Of a stretch of 64,000 nucleotides of DNA, positions 25,163 to 33,432 are shown in pieces. A program made the position numbers and the translations under genes. The first letter of the stretch is position 1. Every line of letters starts with the position of its first letter. The notes beneath the pieces are model-generated. The model was not told where the DNA came from and made no database searches. It saw only the letters and a list, made by a program, of their open reading frames with translations. Source of the stretch: Actinomadura opuntiae (lineage in GTDB: Bacteria; Actinomycetota; Actinomycetes; Streptosporangiales; Streptosporangiaceae); assembly GCF_030283205.1 (NCBI RefSeq), contig NZ_JASNWF010000011.1, positions 124,001 through 188,000 on the forward strand. Reading direction: 5' to 3'.

Positions 25163-26132
25163 CCGAAGCCACCTCCAATAGCCGAGCCGCCTTCAGCTCG
25201 GTCTCGCGCCATTCGCGGTGCGGATCGGACCCCCACGTGATGCCGGCGCCCGTGCCGAAGCGCAACAGGCCGTCCCGCGCCCAGAAGCTCCGGATGCCCA
25301 CCGCGAGGGCGCCGCGCCGGGAATCCGCGTCCACCCAGCCGACGGCCCCACAGTACGGGCCGCGGGGGACGGGTTCGAGTTCATCCAGCAGAGTCAGCGC
25401 ACTCGACTTCGGCGCGCCCGTCACCGAACCGGGAGGAAACGTCGCGGCGAGCAGCTCCGGCCAGCCCGCGCCGTCCTCCAGCCGCGCCCGGACCGTCGAC
25501 ACCAGGTGGACGAGGCCGGGATGCTCCTCCACCTCGCACAGTGCCGGGACCTGCACCGATCCCGTCGCCGCCACGCGGCCCAGGTCGTTGCGGACGAGAT
25601 CGACGATCATCACGTTCTCGGCGCGGTCCTTGGGCAGCAGATCGGCCGCCGTCCGGCCGGTGCCCTTGATCGGGCGGGACTCCACCACGTCCCCGTCCCG
25701 CGACAGGTACAGCTCCGGCGACGCCGACGCGACCTCCAGCCCCGGGATCCGCAGCGTCATCGCGTACGGCGCCGGATTACCCCGCGCGAGGCGCGCCCCG
25801 AGCCCGGCGATGTCCGCCCCGGCCGGCAGCTCCGCCGACAACACCCGGCACAGGTTCGCCTGGTAGACGACCCCGTCCGCGATCTCCGCCCTGATCCGCT
25901 CGACACCGGCGACGTACGCCGCCTCGTCCAGCGAGCTCTCCCACTCCCCCACGCCCGGCCAAGCACCGCCGGGGTGAGGCGCCTCCCGGACGCGCTCGAA
26001 CCGCGCGCACGTGACCTCGCCCTCGTAGGTGACCACGACCGCCCACCAGCCGCGCGAATCCAGCGCCGCCGGATCGCCCGTCACCTCCGCGAGCCCCGTG
26101 GCCAGCCGCCCGCCCGCATAGGCGAAGCTCAC
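25095..26132 (-). CDS. pabB: Aminodeoxychorismate synthase component I-like chorismate-binding enzyme
   Basis: A 345-residue chorismate-utilising enzyme. The catalytic domain shows ISPELYL-like SASPELYLSRDG, the PIKGTGRT motif that forms the active-site loop, VDLVRNDLGRV, FPPGSVTGAPK and AVGIRSFW. It is shorter than stand-alone PabB proteins because the N-terminal domain is reduced, and no glutaminase domain is fused to it. The GTG at 26,132 overlaps the regulator stop as GTGA; another GTG at 26,144 is possible. Together with pabC it should make p-aminobenzoate. Confidence 0.85.
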   Translation of the reverse strand: MSFAYAGGRLATGLAEVTGDPAALDSRGWWAVVVTYEGEVTCARFERVREAPHPGGAWPGVGEWESSLDEAAYVAGVERIRAEIADGVVYQANLCRVLSAELPAGADIAGLGARLARGNPAPYAMTLRIPGLEVASASPELYLSRDGDVVESRPIKGTGRTAADLLPKDRAENVMIVDLVRNDLGRVAATGSVQVPALCEVEEHPGLVHLVSTVRARLEDGAGWPELLAATFPPGSVTGAPKSSALTLLDELEPVPRGPYCGAVGWVDADSRRGALAVGIRSFWARDGLLRFGTGAGITWGSDPHREWRETELKAARLLEVASGDGAGPRGRAGQDLAERRAGRP

Positions 26133-26830
26133 ACCAGCACGCACCCGAACGAATCTGCCAGGCCCTTCAGCCCCGCCTCCGTCACCGTCAGCGCCCGCCG
26201 CGTCGGCCCCCGCTCGAACCAGCCCAGCTCGATCATCCGGTCCGTCAGCGCCGCGCCCAGCGCCCCGTTCAGATGCGGGCGCCGCTCCGTCCAGTCCAGG
26301 CAGTGCCAGGCGAACCTGCGGCGCGCCTGCCGCAGCGCCGGCACGTCCAGCCCCAGCGCGCCCAGCCGGTCCTCGCCCTTCTCGGTGACCTCGTACGACT
26401 CCTCGCCGTCCCGCTCCAGCAGGCCGCCGTCCACCAGCGCCGCGAACAGCGCCACCCCGGCCTCGCCCGCCAGATGGTCGTAGCACGTCCGCGCCTGGTG
26501 CAGCCGCCGCGCGTCCCGCGACTGCCGCAGGCTCCGCACCCTCACCGGCGGACCGAGCCGCGACAGCGCCTCGATCACCTGCGCCACCTCGGCGTTCTGC
26601 AGCCGGTAGTAGCGGTGCCGCCCCTGCTTCACCACCGAGACGAACCCCGCGTCCAGCAGCCGCGCCAGATGCGCGCTCGCCGTCTGCGCGCTCACCTCCG
26701 CCGCCCGCGCCAGCTCCCCCGCCGCCAGCGGACGCCCGTCCAGCAACGCCGTCAGCATCGCCGCGCGCGCCCGGTCGGCCAGCAGCGCCGCCACCGGCGC
26801 GATGTCCGAAGTAACGACAAGTTCCGCCAT
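26129..26830 (-). CDS. ArsR-type winged-helix regulator
   Basis: A 233-residue protein. Residues 8-90 form an ArsR-like winged helix (LADRARAAMLTALLDGRPL, VSAQTASAHLARLLDAGFV, KQGRHRYYRL). The remaining ~140 residues are a second helical/winged domain, with ARTCYDHLAGEAG and a VTEKGEDRL segment typical of the longer actinobacterial members. No cysteine metal-binding pair is evident in the HTH, so the signal is unlikely to be a metal. The stop overlaps pabB as GTGA. It may control this small operon or itself, but no clear operator was found. Confidence 0.82.
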   Translation of the reverse strand: MAELVVTSDIAPVAALLADRARAAMLTALLDGRPLAAGELARAAEVSAQTASAHLARLLDAGFVSVVKQGRHRYYRLQNAEVAQVIEALSRLGPPVRVRSLRQSRDARRLHQARTCYDHLAGEAGVALFAALVDGGLLERDGEESYEVTEKGEDRLGALGLDVPALRQARRRFAWHCLDWTERRPHLNGALGAALTDRMIELGWFERGPTRRALTVTEAGLKGLADSFGCVLV

Positions 26831-26974
26831 GCCACGACCCTATGCGCCGCACCCTTCGACCCGCGTCGAAGCATCCGGCCCGGCACGCCGGGAAACCCGG
26901 TTTGGGGAACGGCCCCGGACGCGCTAAGGTTTTCCCCGTCGCCGCAACGGGCCGCAAGGCACCGGGCAGCACGC

Positions 26975-27046
26975 GCGGAAGTGGCTCAGGGGTAGAGCAT
27001 CACCTTGCCAAGGTGAGGGTCGCGGGTTCAAATCCCGTCTTCCGCT
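26975..27046 (+). tRNA. tRNA-Gly, anticodon GCC
   Basis: A 72-base tRNA with acceptor pairing GCGGAAG/CTTCCGC, D arm TGGCTCAGGGGTAGAGCA, anticodon loop TTGCCAA (GCC) and T arm CGCGGGTTCAAATCCCG. CCA is not encoded. It is the first of three tRNA genes in a row, about 40 and 34 bases apart. Confidence 0.96.
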
Positions 27047-27086
27047 CTGAGGGGCCTTTCAGGCTGTGACCCAGAAGGTCTCTTCT

Positions 27087-27157
27087 GGTGGAGTGGCCGA
27101 GAGGCGAGGCAACGGCCTGCAAAGCCGTGTACACGGGTTCAAATCCCGTCTCCACCT
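27087..27157 (+). tRNA. tRNA-Cys, anticodon GCA
   Basis: A 71-base tRNA with acceptor pairing GGTGGAG/CTCCACC, anticodon stem-loop CGGCCTGCAAAGCCG (GCA) and T arm ACGGGTTCAAATCCCGT. CCA is not encoded. Second in the Gly-Cys-Val cluster. Confidence 0.96.
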
Positions 27158-27191
27158 CAACCGCCGTGACTCCCCCGGAGACCACGCGCGC

Positions 27192-27263
27192 GGGCGATTA
27201 GCTCAGTGGGAGAGCGCTACCTTGACACGGTAGAGGTCACTGGTTCAATCCCAGTATCGCCCA
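27192..27263 (+). tRNA. tRNA-Val, anticodon GAC
   Basis: A 72-base tRNA with acceptor pairing GGGCGAT/ATCGCCC, D arm AGCTCAGTGGGAGAGC, anticodon loop TTGACAC (GAC) and T arm CTGGTTCAATCCCAG. It closely resembles tRNA-Val(CAC) at 11,315. The stop codon of the antisense MFS gene falls inside its T arm. Confidence 0.96.
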
Positions 27264-29008
27264 CTTCGGAGTTGGGAGTGGTGTGGTCGGAGCCTGTGGC
27301 TCCTTTCCCGCCACTCCTTCGTCGTATTGCCCGGGGGGCGACCCCCGGACCCCCGATGTGGGGCGCTCCGCCCCCCACGCCCCCTCGGGGTGCTGTCGCT
27401 GATCTGGTTCGGGTTTCTTCTTGGGCGCGCGTTCGGGTTTGGTGAGGTCGCGTTAAGGCGTTGGTTCTGGTTCGGCTGCCGTTGCGGCGTCGGGGGCGTC
27501 GTGTGGGCATGGCTTGGCAGGAAGGCCAGGGTTAGGGCGAAGGTGACTGCCAGGACGGTCGTGCCGACTTCTAGGGCCGTGCTCATGCCGTGTGCGTAGG
27601 CGCGGTCTGCGGCCGTGGTCAGACGCCCGGACGCGCCGGTCGGCAGGTGCGCGGCGACGCCGTGCGCGCCTGCCACGCTGGCGTTCGCGGAGCGACGGGC
27701 GGTCTCGGGCAGGCCGCCTAGCGCGCTCGCCAGCCGGTCGCGGTAGCCGCTGTTGAGGACGCTGCCGATGATCGCGGTGCTGAACGACACGGCGATGTTC
27801 TGCAGCGTCCGGGACATCCCGTTGCCGGTGCCCGCCTGGTCGACGGGCAGCGCGCCGAGCACGACGTCGACCGACAGCGGGATGCTGAAGCCGAGCCCCG
27901 CACCGAAGACGGCGAGGCCGAGCGCGACGATCCCGTAGCCGCTGCCAGCGTTGGCGAGCACGCCCAGTCCGCAGGCCGATACCAGCATCCCGGTGAGGAT
28001 GACCGCCTTCTGACCCAGTCTCGCGGCGAGTTGCTCACCGAGGGCTGCGGCGGCCAGCATCGCCCCGATCATCGGCAGGAGCCGCAGGCCGGTGCCCTCC
28101 GCGTCGTTGCCCTGCACGATCTGGAGGTAGACGGTCAGCACGAACAGCGCCCCCATCATGGCAAAGCTGATCATGGCGAAGGCGATGGTGCCCCAGGTGA
28201 ACCCGCGGTTGCGGAAGAGCCGCAGGTCGACCAGGGGCGTCGCGGCGGTGCGCTGGCGCAGCAGGAACAGCGCCAGGAACAGCGTGCCGCCGGCGAGGCC
28301 GGCACGCACGGTGGGGTCGCCCCAGCCGTGGACGGGCTGCTGGATGATCCCGTAGGCCAGGCCGGTGACGCCGGCGACGGCCGCGAGCGCGCCCGGCCAG
28401 TCGAGGGACGGAGCGGACGGGTCGCGGCTCTCGGGCACCCACAGCAGGACACCGGCCAGGCTCAGCACGACCACCGGCACGTTGATGAGGAACACCCAGC
28501 CCCAGGCGAAGTGGGCCAGGATCCAGCCGCCGAGCAGCGGGCCGAGCGGCATGCCGAGCATGGTGCCGACGGTCGTCACGGTGACCGCGCGCTTGCGCTC
28601 CTCCTCGTCGGGGAACAGGACCGGGATCAGCGCGAGGGCGAGCGTCATGATCATCGCGGCGCCGGCGCCCATGAACGCGCGGGTGGCGATCAGCTGGTCG
28701 GCGTCGTCGGCCAGGCCGGCGACCACCGACGCGGCGCCGAAGACCGCCAGGCCGGCCACGAGCACCGCGCGCCGGCCGATGCGGTCGCCGAGCTTGCCGG
28801 CCGGCAGCAGGAGCCCGGACCAGGCCAGGGTGTAGGCGGCGGTGATCCACTGGAGCTGGCTGGTGGAGGCGTCCAGCTTCGCGGACAGGGTCGGCAGCGC
28901 GGTCGCGAGCACGTAGGTGTCCAGGCCGATGACCAGGATGCTCAGGGTCAGCGCGCCCACCGCCCACCAGCGCGTCCGCAGCGGCCGGTCCGTACCTGTG
29001 ACTGGCAT
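27245..29008 (-). CDS. MFS drug exporter, DHA2 (14-helix) family
   Basis: A 587-residue proton-driven multidrug exporter. Motif A (GKLGDRIGRRAVLV) lies between helices 2 and 3, LDASTSQLQWITAAY is the typical helix-1/2 loop, and the GxxxGPLLGGW motif C identifies an antiporter. About 14 hydrophobic helices end near residue 490 (TFALTLAFL). The last ~95 residues are Pro/Gln/Asn/Arg-rich, look non-membrane, and run antisense into tRNA-Val. It is divergent from a TetR gene with a palindrome between, so I infer repression by that TetR protein and induction by a substrate. Confidence 0.87.
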   Translation of the reverse strand: MPVTGTDRPLRTRWWAVGALTLSILVIGLDTYVLATALPTLSAKLDASTSQLQWITAAYTLAWSGLLLPAGKLGDRIGRRAVLVAGLAVFGAASVVAGLADDADQLIATRAFMGAGAAMIMTLALALIPVLFPDEEERKRAVTVTTVGTMLGMPLGPLLGGWILAHFAWGWVFLINVPVVVLSLAGVLLWVPESRDPSAPSLDWPGALAAVAGVTGLAYGIIQQPVHGWGDPTVRAGLAGGTLFLALFLLRQRTAATPLVDLRLFRNRGFTWGTIAFAMISFAMMGALFVLTVYLQIVQGNDAEGTGLRLLPMIGAMLAAAALGEQLAARLGQKAVILTGMLVSACGLGVLANAGSGYGIVALGLAVFGAGLGFSIPLSVDVVLGALPVDQAGTGNGMSRTLQNIAVSFSTAIIGSVLNSGYRDRLASALGGLPETARRSANASVAGAHGVAAHLPTGASGRLTTAADRAYAHGMSTALEVGTTVLAVTFALTLAFLPSHAHTTPPTPQRQPNQNQRLNATSPNPNARPRRNPNQISDSTPRGRGGRSAPHRGSGGRPPGNTTKEWRERSHRLRPHHSQLRSGRYWD

Positions 29009-29064
29009 GGGAGACGTCTTCTCTCTGGAGGGGCGGTCGGTCGCCGTGCTGCGCTTCTACGGTA

Positions 29065-29087
29065 TGACTAATTTTTAAAATTGGTCA
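29065..29087. promoter_or_regulatory. 23-bp palindrome, candidate TetR operator
   Basis: Half-sites TGACTAATTTT and AAAATTGGTCA flank a central T; only two symmetric pairs differ. It is a strongly AT-rich site in GC-rich DNA, in the 105-base gap between the divergent MFS and TetR genes. This is the standard place for a TetR-family operator controlling both. Confidence 0.75.
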
Positions 29088-29113
29088 ATCGTCTCGGTCG
29101 GTATGCTGAGTGC

Positions 29114-29815
29114 GTGCCCCGTCCTTCCCGGCTGGCCGCCGGCTCCGGTGCCCGGCAGCAGCGCGCGGAACGCATCCTCGACGTCACCGCCGACCTGCTG
29201 AACAAGCACGGCTACCGGCGGGTCACCATCGACGACGTCGCCCGCCTCTCCGGTATCGGCAAGGGGACCGTCTACCTGCACTGGCACACCCGTGAGGCGC
29301 TGTTCTGGGCGGTGCTGCAACGCGAGGCCGTCGACCTCTTCGAGAAGGTCCTCGTCGATCTGCGCCGCGACCCGTGGTTCGCGCTGCCGCACGCGTTGAT
29401 GCGCGCCATGTTCGTCGAGGTGGCGGGACGTCCGCTGGTGCGGGCGCTGCTGCTCGCCGACGCCGAGGTGCTCGGCGGCCTGGCCGAGGACGAGACGGTC
29501 CGCTCAGCCCAGCAGGAGATGGCGGGCAACCCCGACTACCTGACGCTGATGAAGGACGCCGGGGTGCTGCGCGCCGGCCTGAGCCCGGAGGCGGCGGGCC
29601 ACGTCCTCGGCAGCGTCATGCTCGGGTTCTTCGGCGCCGACTCCGGCGCGCTCCCACTGGCCGAGCGGGCCGACCTGCTCGCCGAGGTCCTGCGCCGCAG
29701 CCTGGAGGTCGACGATCCCGCGCCGGAGCGGGTGGCGGCCTTCGGCACCGAGGTCGTCGCCATGTTCCGCACGATGATCGACGCCCATCGGGACCGGCTC
29801 CAGGCCGCCTACTGA
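29114..29815 (+). CDS. TetR-family repressor (next to MFS exporter)
   Basis: A 233-residue TetR-family protein starting at GTG (VPRPSRLAAG). The HTH occupies about residues 18-62 (ERILDVTADLLNKHGYRRVT, GIGKGTVYLHW), followed by a helical ligand-binding domain. The frame is open for another 11 codons upstream, but they would overlap the operator-like palindrome. No ribosome binding site is seen, so the message may be leaderless. Divergent orientation from the DHA2 exporter implies that it represses that gene and senses a compound it exports. Confidence 0.87.
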   Translation: MPRPSRLAAGSGARQQRAERILDVTADLLNKHGYRRVTIDDVARLSGIGKGTVYLHWHTREALFWAVLQREAVDLFEKVLVDLRRDPWFALPHALMRAMFVEVAGRPLVRALLLADAEVLGGLAEDETVRSAQQEMAGNPDYLTLMKDAGVLRAGLSPEAAGHVLGSVMLGFFGADSGALPLAERADLLAEVLRRSLEVDDPAPERVAAFGTEVVAMFRTMIDAHRDRLQAAY

Positions 29816-29993
29816 AGGCTGCGGACGCTCCTGCCGTTGGCAGGGCTTGCCGGGGATGCTCGGTTGTTTTGGTGGTTTGTGCCGAGATTCGGTGGGCTGT
29901 CGGGTGGTTCGGTGTGCTAGCTGGGGTGGTTGGCGCGGGGGTGTCCGGGCGGGGGTTGCCGGGCGGGCGGGCGGCGGTTACGTTGTCGAATTA

Positions 29994-30010
29994 ATAGGAA
30001 ACCTTCCTAT
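29994..30010. promoter_or_regulatory. Inverted repeat upstream of the chitinase genes
   Basis: ATAGGAA and TTCCTAT are perfectly complementary arms around ACC, 56 bases before the first chitinase start. The flanks are AT-rich (TTAAT, CAAATAG). Position and symmetry suggest an operator or an activator site for the secreted hydrolase genes. The regulator is not known. The remaining bases from 29,816 contain no gene. Confidence 0.55.
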
Positions 30011-30066
30011 CAAATAGCGACTCGGGGTTCGGGGGAATCCGTCACCTTCGGCACCTGGAGTGAGTC

Positions 30067-31626
30067 TTGCGCTCCCGCTCGGTTCTCAGTGTCCTCGCCG
30101 CTCTCCTGCTGGTCCTCGCCCTGGCGCCCGGGGCCCGGGCCGACGGCCGGCCGTCCGCCGTGTTCGCCAAGACCTCGGATTGGGGGTCGGGCTGGCAGGC
30201 GCGGTTCACGCTCACCAACGGGTCCGGCACCGCGATCAACGGGTGGCGGGTCGCGTTCGACCTGCCGGCCGGGACGTCCATCGGGTCGTTCTGGGACGCC
30301 GTCCTGACCAAGGACGGGCAGCACCAGACGTTCGTCAACCGCGACTACAACGCCACGATCCCGGCGGGCGGGTCGGTGACGTTCGGGTTCCTCGGGAGCG
30401 GTCCCGGGAGTCCGGAGAAATGCACCTTCAACGGGCAGCCGTGCGAGGGGGCGAGCGAGCCGGGCGGGCTGGGCCGGCCCGGCGCGCCCGGGATCACCGC
30501 GCGGACCGACTCGTCGCTGACGCTGTCATGGAGCGCCGGATCCGGGACGCCGACGGGATACCGGGTGTACGAGGGCGCCGATGTGCGGGCGACGGTCAGC
30601 GGCACCAGTGCCGTCATCTCGGGGCTCGACAAGTGCTCGACGCACACGTACATGGTGAAGGCGTACGGCGCGGACGGAGAGTCCGACGCGAGCGACGCGG
30701 TCACCGGGACGACCAGCGGGTGCGCCACCGGGCCCCTCCCCCGGCACTTCCTGACCGGATACTGGCAGGACTTCGTGAACGCGGCGCAGGAGCTGAAGCT
30801 GTCGCAGGTGCCCGACCAGTACGACTTGATCGCGGTGGCGTTCGGGGAGGCCACCGCGACGCCCGGCGAGGTCGCGTTCCAACTCCACCCGGAGCTGTCC
30901 AGCGCGCTCGGCGGGTACACCGACGCGCAATTCAAGGCGGACATCGCGGCGCTGCACGCCAAGGGCAAGAAGGTCATCCTGTCGGTCGGCGGGGAGAAGG
31001 GCGCGATCCGGGTGTCGGACGCGGCGTCGGCGGCGGCGTTCGCCGGCTCGATGAGCGCGCTGATGTCCGAGTACGGGTTCGACGGCGTGGACATCGACCT
31101 GGAGAACGGGCTGAACCCCGCGTACATGGAGCAGGCGCTGCGCTCGCTGCGGGCGAAGGCCGGCGACCTCATCATCACGATGGCGCCGCAGACGGTGGAC
31201 ATGCAGTCGACCGGCGGGTCCTACTTCCAGCTGGCGCTGAAGATCAAGGACATCCTCACCGTCGTCAACATGCAGTACTACAACTCGGGCGCGATGCTCG
31301 GCTGCGACCAGAAGGTGTACGGGCAGGGCTCGGTCGACTTCATGACCGCGCTGGCGTGCATCCAGTTGGAGAACGGGCTGCGGCCCGACCAGGTCGCGTT
31401 GGGACTGCCGGCCGGGCCCGGCGCGGCGGGCGGCGGGGTCGTGGCGCCGTCGATCGTCGATGACGCCCTTGACTGCCTCGCCAAGGGCACCGGGTGCGGA
31501 TCGTTCAAGCCGCCGCACACCTATCCGGACATCCGCGGCGCGATGACGTGGTCCATCAACTGGGACGTCACCGACGGCGGCGGCTTCGCCAGGACCGTCG
31601 GCGCGCACCTGGACACGCTGCCGTGA
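30067..31626 (+). CDS. Secreted GH18 chitinase with CBM2 and FN3 modules
   Basis: A 519-residue exported enzyme. Residues 1-25 are a Sec signal peptide (VLAALLLVLALAPGARA). Residues 27-128 are a CBM2-type carbohydrate-binding module with exposed Trp and a Cys pair (CTFNGQPC), 138-220 a fibronectin type III linker, and 225-519 a GH18 domain. The catalytic motif is FDGVDIDLE with Glu346 as acid/base; ITMAPQ and MTWSINWD are further GH18 blocks. The start is TTG, 30,067, with GGAG about eight bases upstream. Its TGA overlaps the next gene's GTG (GTGA), so the two chitinases are probably coupled. Confidence 0.88.
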   Translation: MRSRSVLSVLAALLLVLALAPGARADGRPSAVFAKTSDWGSGWQARFTLTNGSGTAINGWRVAFDLPAGTSIGSFWDAVLTKDGQHQTFVNRDYNATIPAGGSVTFGFLGSGPGSPEKCTFNGQPCEGASEPGGLGRPGAPGITARTDSSLTLSWSAGSGTPTGYRVYEGADVRATVSGTSAVISGLDKCSTHTYMVKAYGADGESDASDAVTGTTSGCATGPLPRHFLTGYWQDFVNAAQELKLSQVPDQYDLIAVAFGEATATPGEVAFQLHPELSSALGGYTDAQFKADIAALHAKGKKVILSVGGEKGAIRVSDAASAAAFAGSMSALMSEYGFDGVDIDLENGLNPAYMEQALRSLRAKAGDLIITMAPQTVDMQSTGGSYFQLALKIKDILTVVNMQYYNSGAMLGCDQKVYGQGSVDFMTALACIQLENGLRPDQVALGLPAGPGAAGGGVVAPSIVDDALDCLAKGTGCGSFKPPHTYPDIRGAMTWSINWDVTDGGGFARTVGAHLDTLP

Positions 31627-33389
31627 GCGCGCGGATCTGGGCCGTGGCGGTCCTCGTGGCCGGGCTGCTGATCGGCGTCACCGGGCCCGCGCGTGCGGAC
31701 AACGTGCTGGTCAACGGCGGTTTCGAGAGCGGTTCGCTGGACGGGTGGTCGTGCTCGGGCGGGTCGGTGACGACCAGTCCGGTGCGGACGGGCTCGTACG
31801 CGCTGGCCGGCGGCGTGACGGCGGGCGATACCGGGCAGTGCACGCAGACCGTGAGCGTGAAGCCGAACACCGCGTACACGCTGTCGGCCTGGGTGCGGGG
31901 CTCGTACGTCTACCTGGGCGTGACCGGCGGGGCGTCTCGCTGGACGCCGTCCGCTACCGGCTTCACCCAGTTGTCGGTCTCCTTCACCACAGGTGCGGCA
32001 CAGACTTCGACAGAGGTCTTCCTGCACGGCTGGTACGGCAACGGGACCTATTACGCGGACGATGTCGTGCTTGACGGCCCCGGCGGGCAGCCCGTGCCGG
32101 GAGTGCCCGGTACCCCCGGTGCGCCGAAGCTGGGCGCTGTCACGGACGGTTCGCTGGCGTTGTCATGGGGTGCGTCCTCCGGGACGGTCACCGGCTACCG
32201 GGTCTATGAAGGATCCGATGTGCGGGCCACGGTGACCGGTACGAGCGCGACCGTGTCGGGCCTGAAGGCATGTAGTTCCCACACGTACGTGGTGGCCGCC
32301 TACAACGATGTTGGCGAGTCCGCCAAGTCGGCGCCTGTCAGCGGGCGGACGAGCGGCTGCACCGACAGCGGGCTCCCCAAGCATGCGTTGATCGGATACC
32401 TGCACTCCACGTTCGCCAACGGCTCCGGTTACGTGCGGATGGCGGACGTCCCCGATGCCTGGGACATCATCGACCTGGCGTTCGGCGAGCCGACGTCGCC
32501 GACGTCCGGGGAGATCGGGTTCACCCGGTGCCCGGTGAGCGACTGCCCGAACGCCGAGAGCGACGCGGACTTCATCGCGGCCGTCCGCGCCAAGCAGGCG
32601 CGGGGCAAGAAGGTGCTGCTGTCGATCGGCGGCCAGAACGGTCAGGTGCGGCTCACCACCGCGGCGGCGCGGGACGCGTTCGTCCAGTCGGTGTCGGAGA
32701 TCATCGACCGGTACGGGCTGGACGGGCTCGACGTCGACTTCGAGGGCCACTCGCTGTCCCTGGATCCCGGCGACACCGACTTCCGCGCTCCGACCACGCC
32801 GGTGATCGTCAACCTGATCTCGGCGCTGCGCTCGCTCAAGGCGCGGTACGGCGCGAAGTTCGTGCTGACGATGGCACCGGAGACGTTCTTCGTGCAGGTC
32901 GGATACCAGTTCTACGGCGGCTCGGGCGGTAGCGACGACCGGACGGGCGCGTACCTGCCGGTCATCTACGCGCTGCGCGACGACCTGACCGTCCTGCACG
33001 TCCAGGACTACAACTCCGGCCCGGTGATGGGCCTGGACGGCCAGTACCACACGATGGGCGGCGCCGACTTCCACGTCGCGATGACCGACATGCTGAAGGC
33101 CGGGTTCCCGGTCGCGAACACCGGTCACGCGTTCCCGGGGCTGCGTCCCGACCAGATCGGCATCGGGCTGCCCGCCGCCGTCAGCGCGGGCAACGGGTAC
33201 ACGCCGCCCGCGCAGGTGCAGCAGGCCGTCACCTGCCTGGTGAAGGGGCAGGGGTGCGGCTCGTACGCGCTGCGCGGCGGGACGTCGCCGGACCTGCGCG
33301 GGCTGATGACGTGGTCGATCAACTGGGACCGCTACTACGGCTGGGAGTTCATGAACGCCCACCGGCCGCTCCTCGACGCCCTCCCCTGA
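31623..33389 (+). CDS. Secreted GH18 chitinase with jelly-roll CBM and FN3 modules
   Basis: A 588-residue exported chitinase. Signal peptide 1-25 (VLVAGLLIGVTGPARA), a beta-sandwich carbohydrate-binding module 27-150 (NVLVNGGFESGSLDGW, YADDVVLDG; CBM4/9-like), FN3 at 165-246, and GH18 from about 252. Catalytic motif LDGLDVDFE with Glu374; LTMAPETFF and MTWSINWD follow. Its FN3 module is very similar to that of the preceding chitinase (TGYRVYEGSDVRATVTG), but the binding module is unrelated. This suggests duplication followed by module exchange. The longer frame upstream lies inside the preceding gene. Confidence 0.88.
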   Translation: MSARIWAVAVLVAGLLIGVTGPARADNVLVNGGFESGSLDGWSCSGGSVTTSPVRTGSYALAGGVTAGDTGQCTQTVSVKPNTAYTLSAWVRGSYVYLGVTGGASRWTPSATGFTQLSVSFTTGAAQTSTEVFLHGWYGNGTYYADDVVLDGPGGQPVPGVPGTPGAPKLGAVTDGSLALSWGASSGTVTGYRVYEGSDVRATVTGTSATVSGLKACSSHTYVVAAYNDVGESAKSAPVSGRTSGCTDSGLPKHALIGYLHSTFANGSGYVRMADVPDAWDIIDLAFGEPTSPTSGEIGFTRCPVSDCPNAESDADFIAAVRAKQARGKKVLLSIGGQNGQVRLTTAAARDAFVQSVSEIIDRYGLDGLDVDFEGHSLSLDPGDTDFRAPTTPVIVNLISALRSLKARYGAKFVLTMAPETFFVQVGYQFYGGSGGSDDRTGAYLPVIYALRDDLTVLHVQDYNSGPVMGLDGQYHTMGGADFHVAMTDMLKAGFPVANTGHAFPGLRPDQIGIGLPAAVSAGNGYTPPAQVQQAVTCLVKGQGCGSYALRGGTSPDLRGLMTWSINWDRYYGWEFMNAHRPLLDALP

Positions 33390-33432
33390 CGCGTCCACCG
33401 AGATCCCTCCACCCCGGAAGTAGGTGTTCGGC

